51,129 nt of DNA from Bacteroides caecigallinarum (GCF_021531075.1 NZ_JADYTJ010000019.1:1-51129), one strand, 5' to 3'; shown: positions 9,842 through 18,100, numbered from the stretch's first letter. The notes: generated by a model from the sequence alone, not told the origin. A program made the numbers and translations.

Positions 9842-10135
9842 CTATCTGAACGCCTCCCGATAATTGGCGGCAAGCATCCGTTCTATGTCCGATTCCTTGT
9901 ACAGAATCTTGCCGCCCAACTGGTAATAGGCGATTATGCCGTTGTTGCGGTAGTCCTGCAAGGTGCGTCGGCTCACTTTCAGCCGTGCCGACACCTCCTT
10001 GTCCGTCAGGAAGCGTTCACCGCCCAATGTCGGACGGCTGTTTGCCATAAAGTTCTCGATACCGTCCAGCAGACGGTCAAGGCTGTCGCCGAACTCGGCG
10101 ACAAGCGCATGGTTCTTGGTAATCATTTCACTCAT
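9842..10135 (-). CDS. helix-turn-helix (excisionase/MerR-like) protein
   Basis: The product has about 97 residues from the ATG at 10135 (MSEMITKNHALV). The longer upstream frame reads through the gap between genes and is not supported. After a charged helical N-terminus comes an HTH_17-type domain: FLTDKEVSARLKVSRRTLQDYRNNGIIAYYQLGGK, then ILYKESDIERML. This is the architecture of the small Xis2c/Xis2d-type proteins of CTnDOT-like elements, which bind DNA and steer excision. It forms a tandem pair with the next gene (gap 31 bp, same strand). The specific role here is inferred from context. Confidence 0.75.
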   Translation of the reverse strand: MSEMITKNHALVAEFGDSLDRLLDGIENFMANSRPTLGGERFLTDKEVSARLKVSRRTLQDYRNNGIIAYYQLGGKILYKESDIERMLAANYREAFR

Positions 10136-10166
10136 TGTTACATTGGATTTAGTGGTACAATAATAA

Positions 10167-10463
10167 TCAAACGGCTTTGTCTGCCAGCTTACGTTCAACG
10201 GGCTTGACAATGCGCGACACATCCTCCGGTCGGTAAAACACCTTGTGGTTTATCTGCGAATAGGCCAGTGTGCCGTTGTCACGCAGGGTCTGCAAGGTGC
10301 GCGGACTGATGTTTAACTGTTGGCAGACCTCTTGGTTGTCCATCCAGTGGTTTAATGACTTGCTGCCTTGCTTGGCAAGGAGTTCGTTCACACGGTCTGA
10401 GAAGCGGCTGAACTTCGCCGCCATTTCCTCAAACGCCTCTTTCTGAAAAATCAATACTTCCAT
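10167..10463 (-). CDS. helix-turn-helix (excisionase/MerR-like) protein
   Basis: The product has about 98 residues from the ATG at 10463 (MEVLIFQKEAFEEM). The region before it in the longer frame is intergenic. It has an N-terminal amphipathic helix and then the HTH_17 domain WMDNQEVCQQLNISPRTLQTLRDNG and a wing LAYSQINHKVFYRPEDVSRI. It is the upstream member of the pair with 9842-10135 and is paralogous to it. In related Bacteroidetes elements such pairs act in excision and in control of transfer genes. No transfer genes remain in this element, so its present target is unclear. Confidence 0.75.
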   Translation of the reverse strand: MEVLIFQKEAFEEMAAKFSRFSDRVNELLAKQGSKSLNHWMDNQEVCQQLNISPRTLQTLRDNGTLAYSQINHKVFYRPEDVSRIVKPVERKLADKAV

Positions 10464-10826
10464 TGTCGATACTGTTTTTAATGTTGATACTCGGTTTTGG
10501 ACGCAAAATAAATGGGTATCGTGCATCAAACAATAGGTTGGCACAATCGTGGCAGCTTGTGGCAGGGAGTGGCGTTATCCGCCGAACCCGTGACGGCTGT
10601 TCCAAGCGTCCGTGATGCAAAGAAAAGCGAAGTCCGGCACAATCCAACCGCTTCGCACCTGCGTGGCAGCATTTGGCATCGGTGTGGTAGCCTGTGGCGT
10701 TCTTCAGGTTCAAATAAGCCTGCTAATAAACCTGAGCTTGATGTAGAATGAAGTAAGACTTTATTTTATGGAATAGGATTGATTTGAAGAAACATAAAAG
10801 CTAACCCATCAAGGAGAAGTTTTGAT
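10464..10826. other. intergenic region with direct repeats, no gene
   Basis: No convincing gene is seen on either strand. The region is GC-rich and carries paired direct repeats: CGTGGCAGC(T/A)T(G/T)TGGCA at 10548-10564 and 10662-10678 (114 bp apart), and GGCACAATC at about 10540 and 10636. It lies upstream of the HTH pair, so the repeats could be binding sites for these proteins or remnants of a transfer or replication region. Confidence 0.4.
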
Positions 10827-10872
10827 GGGGAGCAAGTTTGTGTTTCGGGCATACCGAAACGGTTTGCTCCCC
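10827..10872. repeat. strong two-part hairpin
   Basis: GGGGAGCAA (10827-10835) pairs with TTGCTCCCC (10864-10872). Inside it GTTTCGG (10842-10848) pairs with CCGAAAC (10854-10860). No T-run follows on either strand, so it is not a clear intrinsic terminator. It may mark the junction between the integration module and the cargo module. Confidence 0.5.
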
Positions 10873-10890
10873 ATGTTTTGGAAGACGTAA

Positions 10891-10939
10891 AATACCTAAA
10901 AATAGGTATTGCACGACAATTTCAAGCCTTATACCTTTG
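10891..10939 (+). promoter_or_regulatory. TetR gene promoter with palindromic operator
   Basis: A perfect palindrome, AATACCTA-N4-TAGGTATT (10891-10910), overlaps the -33 element TTG (10909-10911). The -7 element TACCTTTG follows after 20 bp at 10932-10939. The TetR gene starts 33 bp further on. The placement fits an autoregulatory operator; that TetR is the binder is inference. Confidence 0.65.
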
Positions 10940-10972
10940 CAAAAAATTAAAAACAGACATTGTTCGTTATAA

Positions 10973-11584
10973 ATGCAAGTGCTGAAAGAGGACATAAGGG
11001 GTCGGATATTGACGATTGCCAGACAGCAATTCGAGAAGAAAGGCTATTCCAAGACTTCCATGCGCGAAATAGCGGAATTGTCGAGTGTTGGTGTTGGGAA
11101 TATCTATAACTACTTCACAAGCAAAGATGAATTATTCCGTGAAGTGGTCCGTCCTGTTTTGTGCGCTTTGGAAGCCATGCTGCAAGAACACCACGGCATA
11201 CGGGGCGAAGATATTATGATGATGCGGTCGGAAAAATACCTGAAATCCTGCATTGACGAATATGTTTCGCTTATAGACAAACACCGTTCGCTAATGGAAA
11301 TACTGTTGTTCCGTGCGCAAGGTTCTTCATTGGAACGCTTCCGTGAGAATTATACCGACCGTTCCACGGAATTGGTTAAGGCGTGGTTCGCGTCCATGCA
11401 GCGGAAACATCCCGAAATCAATACGGCTGTGTCCGATTTTATCATTCATTTGCATACGGTATGGATGTTCACGATGTTCGAGGAACTATTGATGCATTCC
11501 GTACCCCGGCAAGAAATGGAGGCTATTTTGCACGATTATATCCTGTTTGAAATCCAAGGTTGGAGGGCTATTATTAAGATATGA
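10973..11584 (+). CDS. TetR/AcrR-family transcriptional regulator
   Basis: The product has 203 residues. The N-terminal DNA-binding domain is textbook: RILTIARQQFEKKGYSKTSMREIAE, then SSVGVGNIYNYFTSKDELF (about residues 10-58), with the recognition helix at VGNIYNYF. The C-terminal ligand-binding half (about 70-203) is all-helical and not assignable to a ligand class. It is the first gene of the cargo module, ahead of two methyltransferases and an ABC exporter pair. A terminator follows, so the exporter genes may be transcribed separately or by read-through. It probably represses this module until a ligand, perhaps the exported compound, binds. Confidence 0.9.
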   Translation: MQVLKEDIRGRILTIARQQFEKKGYSKTSMREIAELSSVGVGNIYNYFTSKDELFREVVRPVLCALEAMLQEHHGIRGEDIMMMRSEKYLKSCIDEYVSLIDKHRSLMEILLFRAQGSSLERFRENYTDRSTELVKAWFASMQRKHPEINTAVSDFIIHLHTVWMFTMFEELLMHSVPRQEMEAILHDYILFEIQGWRAIIKI

Positions 11585-11630
11585 ACAGACAACGTACATA
11601 CGAACATTCAACCGCATCAGAACGGTTGGC

Positions 11631-11667
11631 AAGGAGGAAATCTTCACGGAGGTTTCCTCCTTTTTTT
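11631..11667 (+). terminator. intrinsic terminator after TetR
   Basis: AAGGAGGAAA (11631-11640) pairs with TTTCCTCCTT (about 11653-11662), followed by a run of seven T. It lies between TetR and the LCM-type methyltransferase, so it could also act as an attenuator for the downstream operon. I see no clear promoter between it and 11711. Confidence 0.75.
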
Positions 11668-11710
11668 ATGAACAATTCTGAATATCGTTCACTATTAAAT
11701 ATCCCAAAAT

Positions 11711-12532
11711 ATGAAACAGAAATACGAGTTTAAGAGCATTGTAGCGGAAACATTGCTTATTCCGCTATACATGAGAGCCAAAGAAAGCAGCCGGAATAAT
11801 CCCATCCTATATGACAAGACTGCGGAATGGCTGGCGGACAGTTTGGAATACGATTATTCCCAGTTCGACGGGGCAAAGTTGAGCGAAGTGGGATGTGTGG
11901 TGCGTGGATGGTATTTTGATTGCGCCGTGCGCCGATTTATTAAGACACATTCGCATCCGGTCGTGGTCAATGTGGGATGTGGACTGGATACCCGTTTCCA
12001 GCGTATCGGAAGTCAGAAAGCAGTCTTTTATGATTTGGATTTGCCTGAGGTCATTGCTCTACGCCGGGAATTGATACCCGAACAGCCGGACAATGTCTAT
12101 ATTGAAGCGTCTTTGTTGGAGACCGACTGGATGGATGACTTGCGTCGGAAGCATCCCGATGCAGAATTTATCTTCATCGTGGAGGGGGTACTGATGTACT
12201 TCTACGAGAAGCAAGTAAAAGCCTTCCTGCATCACGTGGCAAGCCGTTTCGGGGGAGGTGAATTGTGGTTTGACGTGTGCGGCACGATAATGAGCCGACA
12301 TGGTGTGAAGCCCGATTCGCTCCGCAAGCACGAGGCTCAAATCCGTTCCGGCATAAGCAACGGGCATGTGGTGGAACAATGGGAACCGTCTTTAAAGCTC
12401 ATTGAACAGGCTAACTACATGAAGTTCTTCCGTTCACGCTGGGGATTTTTCTTTGGGCAGATATTGGGGCGCATCCCTTGGCTTTGCTACAAATTCAGTT
12501 CATTGCTCGGATATAAAATCATTTCAAAATAG
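11711..12532 (+). CDS. LCM-family (Ppm1/TcmP-like) SAM-dependent O-methyltransferase
   Basis: The product has 273 residues. The fold is that of leucine carboxyl methyltransferase-type enzymes: motif I VVNVGCGLDTRFQRI (SAM loop, about residues 89-103), acidic motif VFYDLDLPEVI (about 109-119), and FIFIVEGVLMYF (about 154-165), a hallmark of the family. Members methylate carboxyl or hydroxyl groups, including on polyketide-like natural products. It lies in a cassette with TetR, an ABC exporter pair and a second methyltransferase, with only a 10 bp gap to the first ABC gene. A role in modifying or detoxifying an exported small molecule is inference. No biosynthetic gene is nearby. Confidence 0.85.
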   Translation: MKQKYEFKSIVAETLLIPLYMRAKESSRNNPILYDKTAEWLADSLEYDYSQFDGAKLSEVGCVVRGWYFDCAVRRFIKTHSHPVVVNVGCGLDTRFQRIGSQKAVFYDLDLPEVIALRRELIPEQPDNVYIEASLLETDWMDDLRRKHPDAEFIFIVEGVLMYFYEKQVKAFLHHVASRFGGGELWFDVCGTIMSRHGVKPDSLRKHEAQIRSGISNGHVVEQWEPSLKLIEQANYMKFFRSRWGFFFGQILGRIPWLCYKFSSLLGYKIISK

Positions 12533-12542
12533 CGTAATAACA

Positions 12543-14345
12543 ATGGAGAAATCAAAAAAGAAAGAAGGCTTGTCCCGTCTGTTCGAGATAGCGGGACAAA
12601 GGAAAGGTCTGCTTATATTAGCAGGTCTGCTGTCGGCTGGCAGCGCGGTGTGTATGCTTGTGCCTTATTGGGCCGTTTATGAAATTTTGAAAGAGTTGCT
12701 GTCGAATGGCTCCAATCTTTCCGCTTTGGACGGAACGGACATGATGCGTTGGGGATGGATTGCATTTGGAGGGCTTGTTGGCGGATTGATATTGCTCTAT
12801 GCCGCCCTAATGTCCTCACATGTGGCTGCATTCCGTATCTTGTATGGGTTGCGTGTCCGTCTGTCTGAACATATCGGCAAACTGTCTTTGGGATATTTGA
12901 ACAATACCTCTACGGGAGCCATCAAGAAAACAATGGACCAGAATATCGAGAAAATAGAGGGCTTCATCGCCCATACCATTCCGGATTTGGTCAATGTAGT
13001 GGCTACGGTGGCGGTCATGCTGGTCATCTTTTTCTCGCTGGATGTGTGGCTGACAGTCGTGTGCCTGGCCGTTGTGGTGCTTAGCTTATTCCTGCAATTT
13101 TCCAATTTCATGGGAAAAAGGGCAAGGGAGTTCATGGCCATCTATTACGATGCGCAGGAAAAGATGAGCGCGTCCGCCGTGCAGTATGTACGGGGAATGC
13201 CCGTCGTCAAGATTTTCGGGCAGAGCGTCCGTTCGTTCCGTCAGTTCAATGCCGAGATTCAGGCGTACAAGACATTCGCCTTGAAATGCTGTGACACCTA
13301 CCAGAACGGAATGATTGCCTTTACCGTCTTGCTCAATTCGATGGTGACGTTTATTCTTCCTGTGGGCATCCTGCTGATGCAAGCCAGTCCGCAATCCTTG
13401 TCATTGGCGGTAGTATGGCTGTTCTTCATTATCATGGGGCCGGGTATGGCTTCCCCCGTTTATAAACTGACATTCTTGGGAGGTAATACGCGCGACATAG
13501 ATGAAGGTGTAAACCGTATCGACCGCATACTTGAAAAGAAACCTGTGCCGGAGCCGGTACATCCGCAAGTGCCTGCCGCTTACGATGTGGAATTTCGCCA
13601 TGTGTTATTCTCCTACGAGAACACAGAACAGGGAACACGGACGGAAGCCCTGCGTGATGTCAGCTTCATTGCACCACAAGGAAAGATAACCGCCCTTGTC
13701 GGTCCGTCAGGAAGCGGCAAATCAACGGTTGCCAACCTGATACCCCGGTTCTGGGATGTGGTGCAAGGGAAAATATGTATAGGCGGTGCGGATATACGCC
13801 AAATAGCTACCGCAAAACTGATGGATATGGTTTCATTCGTCTTTCAAGACACTTTCCTTTTTTACGACACTCTTTATGAGAACATCGCCGTAGGCTCTCC
13901 TGATGCCACGAAAGAAAAGGTGATAGCCGCTGCGAAAGCTGCCCAATGCCACGATTTCATAGAGCGTTTGCCGCAAGGCTACGAAACAAGGATAGGCGAT
14001 AAAGGTGTATTCCTGTCCGGCGGTGAAGCCCAACGGATATGTGTGGCTCGTGCCATATTGAAGAATGCTCCGATACTGGTGTTGGACGAAGCGACTGCTT
14101 TCGCTGACCCTGAAAACGAGCATAAAATGCAGATGGCTTTGCAGTCGCTGATAAAGGACAAGACGGTCATTGTGATTGCCCATCGCCTTTCTTCCATCAT
14201 TTCTGCGCATCAGATTGTCGTCATGAAAGAAGGAAGCATTGTGCAATGCGGAAAACATGAACAGCTGTCCGTGACGGAGGGTGTATATAAAAATATGTGG
14301 GATGCCTATACGAGCGCATACCATTGGACATTGAACAAAAACTAA
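12543..14345 (+). CDS. ABC exporter half-transporter (TMD-NBD) 1
   Basis: The product has 600 residues from the ATG at 12543 (MEKSKKKEGLS). The longer frame overlaps the previous gene and is rejected. Six membrane helices (about residues 18-320) precede a nucleotide-binding domain: Walker A GPSGSGKS (about 386-393), Q-loop VFQDTFLF, signature LSGGEAQR (about 491), Walker B ILVLDEATAFADPENE and H-loop IAHRL. The DEATAFADPENE wording is seen in the YbtP/IrtA-like branch. It should pair with the half-transporter at 14982 to form a heterodimer. Translation is closely coupled to the neighbours (7 bp to the next gene). The direction of transport and the substrate cannot be decided. Confidence 0.9.
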   Translation: MEKSKKKEGLSRLFEIAGQRKGLLILAGLLSAGSAVCMLVPYWAVYEILKELLSNGSNLSALDGTDMMRWGWIAFGGLVGGLILLYAALMSSHVAAFRILYGLRVRLSEHIGKLSLGYLNNTSTGAIKKTMDQNIEKIEGFIAHTIPDLVNVVATVAVMLVIFFSLDVWLTVVCLAVVVLSLFLQFSNFMGKRAREFMAIYYDAQEKMSASAVQYVRGMPVVKIFGQSVRSFRQFNAEIQAYKTFALKCCDTYQNGMIAFTVLLNSMVTFILPVGILLMQASPQSLSLAVVWLFFIIMGPGMASPVYKLTFLGGNTRDIDEGVNRIDRILEKKPVPEPVHPQVPAAYDVEFRHVLFSYENTEQGTRTEALRDVSFIAPQGKITALVGPSGSGKSTVANLIPRFWDVVQGKICIGGADIRQIATAKLMDMVSFVFQDTFLFYDTLYENIAVGSPDATKEKVIAAAKAAQCHDFIERLPQGYETRIGDKGVFLSGGEAQRICVARAILKNAPILVLDEATAFADPENEHKMQMALQSLIKDKTVIVIAHRLSSIISAHQIVVMKEGSIVQCGKHEQLSVTEGVYKNMWDAYTSAYHWTLNKN

Positions 14346-14352
14346 AAGCAAT

Positions 14353-14973
14353 ATGAGAAAGAAGAATTTCTTAAACAAGGTCTTGCAAAACACAAGTTGT
14401 CCGCAAGGATTTTGGGGACGGATGATTTTGCGAGGAATGAATTGTTTTCATGCATCCTTAGCTAATCGTGGCATGAAGCAAGTGGAATGGCAGCCGAATT
14501 GGAATGTACTTGATATAGGCTGTGGCGGTGGTGCGAATTTGAAACGTTTATTGAATTTATGTCCGAAAGGAAATATCTACGGCATAGACCTGTCAGAAGA
14601 AAGTGTTTCATTCGCCCAAAAGTACAACGAAAAAGACTTGAATAAAAGATGTTTCATACAACAAGGGAATGTTTGTTCATTACCTTATGAGGATGGATTC
14701 TTTAATGCTATCACGGCTTTTGAAACGGTCTATTTTTGGTCGCCTGTAAACATTGCGTTGTCTGAAGTGGCGCGTGTTCTCCGAGAAGGAGGTTGTTTCC
14801 TTATTAGTCTGGAAGCGAGCGACCCCGAACTTGGAAAAATGTGGACGGAACGGATAGACGGTATGGTTGTCTATACTCCGGCAGAATTGGAAGAGCGGTT
14901 GCATGAAGCCGGATTTTCATCCATCAGAACAATCCGTAAAAAGGAAGAAATACATATTATAGCATATAAATAA
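14353..14973 (+). CDS. class I SAM-dependent methyltransferase (UbiE/Methyltransf_11 type)
   Basis: The product has 206 residues. Motif I is VLDIGCGGGANLKRLL (about residues 51-66), the acidic residue after strand 2 is in IYGIDLSEESV, motif II is GNVCSLPYEDGFFNAITAFETVYFW, and motif III is ARVLREGGCFLISL. It is a soluble enzyme with no membrane segment. It sits between the two ABC half-transporter genes (gaps 7 and 8 bp), so it is made with them. Its acceptor is unknown. Together with the LCM-type enzyme it suggests that the transported molecule is methylated, or that methylation protects the host. Confidence 0.88.
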   Translation: MRKKNFLNKVLQNTSCPQGFWGRMILRGMNCFHASLANRGMKQVEWQPNWNVLDIGCGGGANLKRLLNLCPKGNIYGIDLSEESVSFAQKYNEKDLNKRCFIQQGNVCSLPYEDGFFNAITAFETVYFWSPVNIALSEVARVLREGGCFLISLEASDPELGKMWTERIDGMVVYTPAELEERLHEAGFSSIRTIRKKEEIHIIAYK

Positions 14974-14981
14974 AATAAGAT

Positions 14982-16712
14982 ATGAATGCAATAAAGAATA
15001 TTACAATAGGTCACACGGAAAGACTTTACAAGCCGGTGGGTTACACCATGCTTGCCAACTTAGTGAATATAGTACCGTTTTGTCTTTCTATAGAAGCGAT
15101 ACGTATCATTTTCAGTGCATTTGACGGGAGCGGACAGCCGCTTGACACGACCCGCCTGTGGTGGATATTCGGCATTATGGCTGTTTATATGCTGGTCATG
15201 GCTTTGGCAGAACGGGCATCCTACCGAGCCAATTTTAGAGGAGCATACGAAATGAGTGCTTCCGGGCGTTTGTCGCTGGCGGAGCACTTACGGAAACTAT
15301 CGTTGGGCTTTTTGTCGAAACGTGATCCGGGTGATTTGTCGTCTATGCTTGTTACGGACTTCATGATGGCAGAAACCGGAATTTCGCACCACCTGCCCCA
15401 ACTTATGGGTGCCATAGTCATGCCCGTACTGGCTTTTGCTTCGCTTGTATGGATAGATTGGAGGATGGCGGTCAGTATGTTTGCGGCCTTGCCGTTTGCC
15501 TTGCTCGTCCTGTGGGCAAGCACAAAGGCACAGCGGAAGTTAAGCGGCAGGCAAATTCAAGCAAAAATAAATGCTGGAAATCGGTTGGAAGAATACTTGC
15601 AGGGTATTCGTGTAATGAAAGCGTACAATCTGATAGGTGACCGCTTTGTTAGGTTGCGCGATGCTTTTGCGGAACTTCGCCGTGCTTGCATCCGTCAGGA
15701 GGCCTTGTTAGGCCCATTCGTCTTGTTGAGCATCACTTTAGTACGTGCCGGGCTGACAATGATGGTGCTATGTGGAACTTACCTTCTGTTGGGAGGGCAA
15801 CTTTCAATCCTTGTATTCGTGCTATTCCTTGTAGTCGGTTCTCGTGTGTTCGACCCGCTGACTTCCGCCCTGACAAACTTTACCGAGTTCCGCTATTTTT
15901 CCATTGCCGGTGGACGCATCCTTTCCTTGATGAACGAGCCGGAGATGAAAGGAGAACGGCAATCCCCGGCAGCAGGCGATATCCGGTTTGAACACGTATC
16001 GTTTGCCTATCAAGACAAGGAAGTGTTGCATGATATAAACATTACGCTCCCGAAAAACTCCTTGACGGCTCTTGTCGGACCTTCGGGAAGCGGGAAAAGT
16101 ACGGTGATGAAGCTTTGCGCCCGTTTCTACGACCCACAGAAAGGATGTATCTTTTTCAATGGTGTTCCGATGAATGAGATAAATCCAGAAAGTCTGATGA
16201 GCCACATCTCTATGGTATTTCAGGATGTCTATCTGTTTCAGGACACCATACGCAATAATATCCGCTTTGGTAAAACTGACGCGACGGAAGAAGAAATTAT
16301 AGCTGCAGCTAAAAAAGCCTGTTGCCATGATTTCATCATGCGGTTGCCCAAAGGATATGACACCTTGGTAGGCGAAGGAGGGTGTACCCTTTCGGGCGGA
16401 GAAAAGCAACGCATATCCATAGCCCGTGCCATGCTGAAAGACGCACAAATCATCCTGCTTGACGAAGCGACCGCCTCACTTGACCCCGAAAATGAAGTGG
16501 AAGTACAGAAAGCCATAGACACACTCATCAAAGGGCGTACTGTCATCGCCATTGCCCACAGACTTAAAACTATTAAGGGCGCAGACCAAATTATCGTGTT
16601 GGATAACGGACGGATAACGGAAAAAGGTACGCATGAAACATTGATGCAGGCTAAAGGGTTGTATGCCCAACTATGGAACATTCAGGAACAAATCTCAGGA
16701 TGGAAACTGTAA
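14982..16712 (+). CDS. ABC exporter half-transporter (TMD-NBD) 2
   Basis: The product has 576 residues. The transmembrane domain spans about residues 20-300. In the nucleotide-binding domain are Walker A GPSGSGKS (about 366-373), Q-loop MVFQDVYLF, signature LSGGEKQR (about 469), Walker B IILLDEATASLDPENE and H-loop IAHRL. All catalytic motifs are intact, as in the partner at 12543. It is the last gene of the cargo operon and is followed by about 790 bp without a gene. Paired half-transporters with TetR control are known both as drug or natural-product exporters and as siderophore transporters (YbtPQ, IrtAB). Confidence 0.9.
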   Translation: MNAIKNITIGHTERLYKPVGYTMLANLVNIVPFCLSIEAIRIIFSAFDGSGQPLDTTRLWWIFGIMAVYMLVMALAERASYRANFRGAYEMSASGRLSLAEHLRKLSLGFLSKRDPGDLSSMLVTDFMMAETGISHHLPQLMGAIVMPVLAFASLVWIDWRMAVSMFAALPFALLVLWASTKAQRKLSGRQIQAKINAGNRLEEYLQGIRVMKAYNLIGDRFVRLRDAFAELRRACIRQEALLGPFVLLSITLVRAGLTMMVLCGTYLLLGGQLSILVFVLFLVVGSRVFDPLTSALTNFTEFRYFSIAGGRILSLMNEPEMKGERQSPAAGDIRFEHVSFAYQDKEVLHDINITLPKNSLTALVGPSGSGKSTVMKLCARFYDPQKGCIFFNGVPMNEINPESLMSHISMVFQDVYLFQDTIRNNIRFGKTDATEEEIIAAAKKACCHDFIMRLPKGYDTLVGEGGCTLSGGEKQRISIARAMLKDAQIILLDEATASLDPENEVEVQKAIDTLIKGRTVIAIAHRLKTIKGADQIIVLDNGRITEKGTHETLMQAKGLYAQLWNIQEQISGWKL

Positions 16713-17501
16713 AAAGCGGCATAGAAATCAATAGAGGATGCATCATTTTGACACACCCTCGAACCAATGGTTTGCTAAAACAATGAAGAACAGAACCCGA
16801 CAACCAAGAAAGTAATTCAATGCAGATAGGAAGCAACATGGTTTCAATGATATGCTGGTTTGCTGTCGTGTTGTTGTGCAGGTTTACAACAGCGAAACTT
16901 CAAATAAAGGTATCAGCAATGGATTGTGGCTTTAGAGAGGTGGAGTTTGGATGATATAAATCGGTGGTACAATACATCCGTCTATCAACGTAGTAATGAA
17001 GCAACAAAGGAATGGTGCAATAAACAAAAGCGTATAGGTATACACACGCTGGCCTGCAAGCCTGCCTGCGCTCCAACCGGTCTGCCGTCCAGCTTGCCTG
17101 CCAACCGGCCTGCCGTCCAGCTTGCCTGCCGACCGGTCTGCCGGCGTGCCTGCCTGCCGGCACACAGACAGGCGAACCTGCCGACAGGCTATTCGCAAAT
17201 GGGCAGGCTCAAATATGATGTGGAAACGGTATGGAATTAAAAGCAGGACAGTGCGACTGATTTTCATCAGCAAGATGTGCAACAAATATACAATAATGAT
17301 AAGATGTTTGATTTTCTCTATTTTTCAGAGGAATAGCTTTGGTTATAAGGAAGAAAACACTACTTTTGCAAATGAGAAAAGCGTTCTTTTGATTGATGCA
17401 GAACATTGCAGAATAGAGAAGCCCGCTGGTTTCCAAATCGTTACCTGTTAAGCTGACAATCTTTGTAAGTCCCTTGTTTTCAATGAGTAAGGCAAAGTAA
17501 T
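16713..17501. other. right end region of the integrated element, no gene
   Basis: Open frames here are short, and the longest merely translate the GC-rich repeats. No known domain is visible. The stretch contains the three 28 bp repeats and, near 17355, a promoter-like sequence (TACTTTTG). The extreme right end, up to the permease remnant, is where the right attachment site should lie. Confidence 0.5.
17075..17158. repeat. three tandem 28 bp GC-rich repeats
   Basis: Units at 17075-17102, 17103-17130 and 17131-17158 begin (A/G)ACCGG(T/C)CTGCCG. The first two differ at one base; the third is more diverged in its second half. The flanks (17051-17074 and 17159-17215) hold further CTGCC and GGCAG words, allowing hairpins. 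The GC content contrasts sharply with the AT-rich surroundings. There are no spacers, so it is not a CRISPR array. Confidence 0.85.
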
Positions 17502-18005
17502 ATGTCTTACGAAGTGATAGAGTATCTTCGACAGGTCCAGAAAGATGTATATGGAGTAGAATCATTCAAGTATTCCATGCTCTCGGATAAGGTAAAAGAT
17601 CTGTACAGAAACGATGAGCGACTGGCAAATGTATATCTTCTGTTCTCTGGAATTGCAGTCTTCATAGTATGTCTCGGACTTTTCGGAATTTCATTGTACG
17701 ATATACGTCGCCGTTATCGTGAAATAGCCATAAGAAAGGTGAACGGAGCAAGAATGAAGGATTTATATCTTCTTTTGGGACGTAAATATATAGCTACGTT
17801 TTTACTGGCATTTATAATTGCTACACCGGTTTCGTGGTATATCATAAGCGTGTACTCGGCTAATTTTGTGGTAAAAGCACCGGTTGGTATTTCAGTCTTC
17901 TTATTCTCATTTCTCTTGGTGGCTTTCGTATCATTAGCTACGATTGTGTTCCAGCTTAATAAGGCAGTACGCATCAATCCAAGTGATGTGATGAAAAGTG
18001 AGTAG
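17502..18005 (+). pseudogene. FtsX/MacB-type permease A1, 3' part
   Basis: This is the C-terminal 167 residues of the permease begun at 3125. After a periplasmic tail (YEVIEYLRQVQKDVYG) come the last FtsX membrane block with helices at about residues 43-62, 95-117 and 130-155, the coupling segment RRRYREIAIRKVNGAR, and the shared permease ending INPSDVMKSE. It aligns directly with the end of paralogue A2. The ATG at 17502 is probably fortuitous. Without its first part it is a gene fragment. It proves that the 12.5 kb between is an insertion. Confidence 0.88.
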
Positions 18006-18044
18006 CGGAAAAAATAATACCTTTACTCAAGTCTGGAAAAAAGT

Positions 18045-18100
18045 GTGGGCAAGTTTTACCTTAAATTTGCCCACGTTTTGATTAAAATTTGCCCATGTTT
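18045..18100 (+). terminator. GTGGGCAA hairpin and repeated TTTGCCCA words
   Basis: GTGGGCAA (18045-18052) pairs with TTGCCCAC (18067-18074), followed by GTTTT: a likely terminator for the permease A1 operon. A direct repeat of the right arm, TTTGCCCA, recurs at 18088-18095 in the context (A/T)TTAAA(A/T)TTTGCCCA, so an operator role for the next promoter is also possible. Confidence 0.5.

Larger units (their letters stand above)
4982..17501 (+). mobile_element. integrated element of about 12.5 kb inside permease A1
   Basis: The two halves of one permease gene lie 12.5 kb apart, and the DNA between has a different character. GC content is visibly higher in the left half, and it carries integrases, excisionase-like HTH proteins, an IS and cargo genes foreign to the efflux locus. 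The ends are inferred from permease reading frame and homology to its paralogue: left near 4980-4982, right near 17497-17502. The only sequence shared by both junctions that I can find is GTA (4980-4982 and 17497-17499). No relaxase or conjugation gene is present, so this would be a small integrative element or a deleted conjugative transposon. Both of its integrases are disrupted, so self-excision is unlikely. Confidence 0.82.

Noticed and set aside
10538..10555. A GG-N10-GC match (GGCACAATCGTGGC) resembling a fifth sigma-54 promoter
   Set aside because: There are no GTGCG dyads upstream, no gene follows in the right place, and it lies in a region of repeated TGGCA words, so it is likely chance.
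17075..17158. CRISPR array
   Set aside because: The 28 bp units are directly adjacent with no spacers, and there are no cas genes.
16900..17285. Open frames on both strands across the 28 bp repeats, including Arg/Ala/Gly-rich repeats of GRQAG
   Set aside because: The translations simply follow the tandem repeats and no start, domain or promoter supports them.
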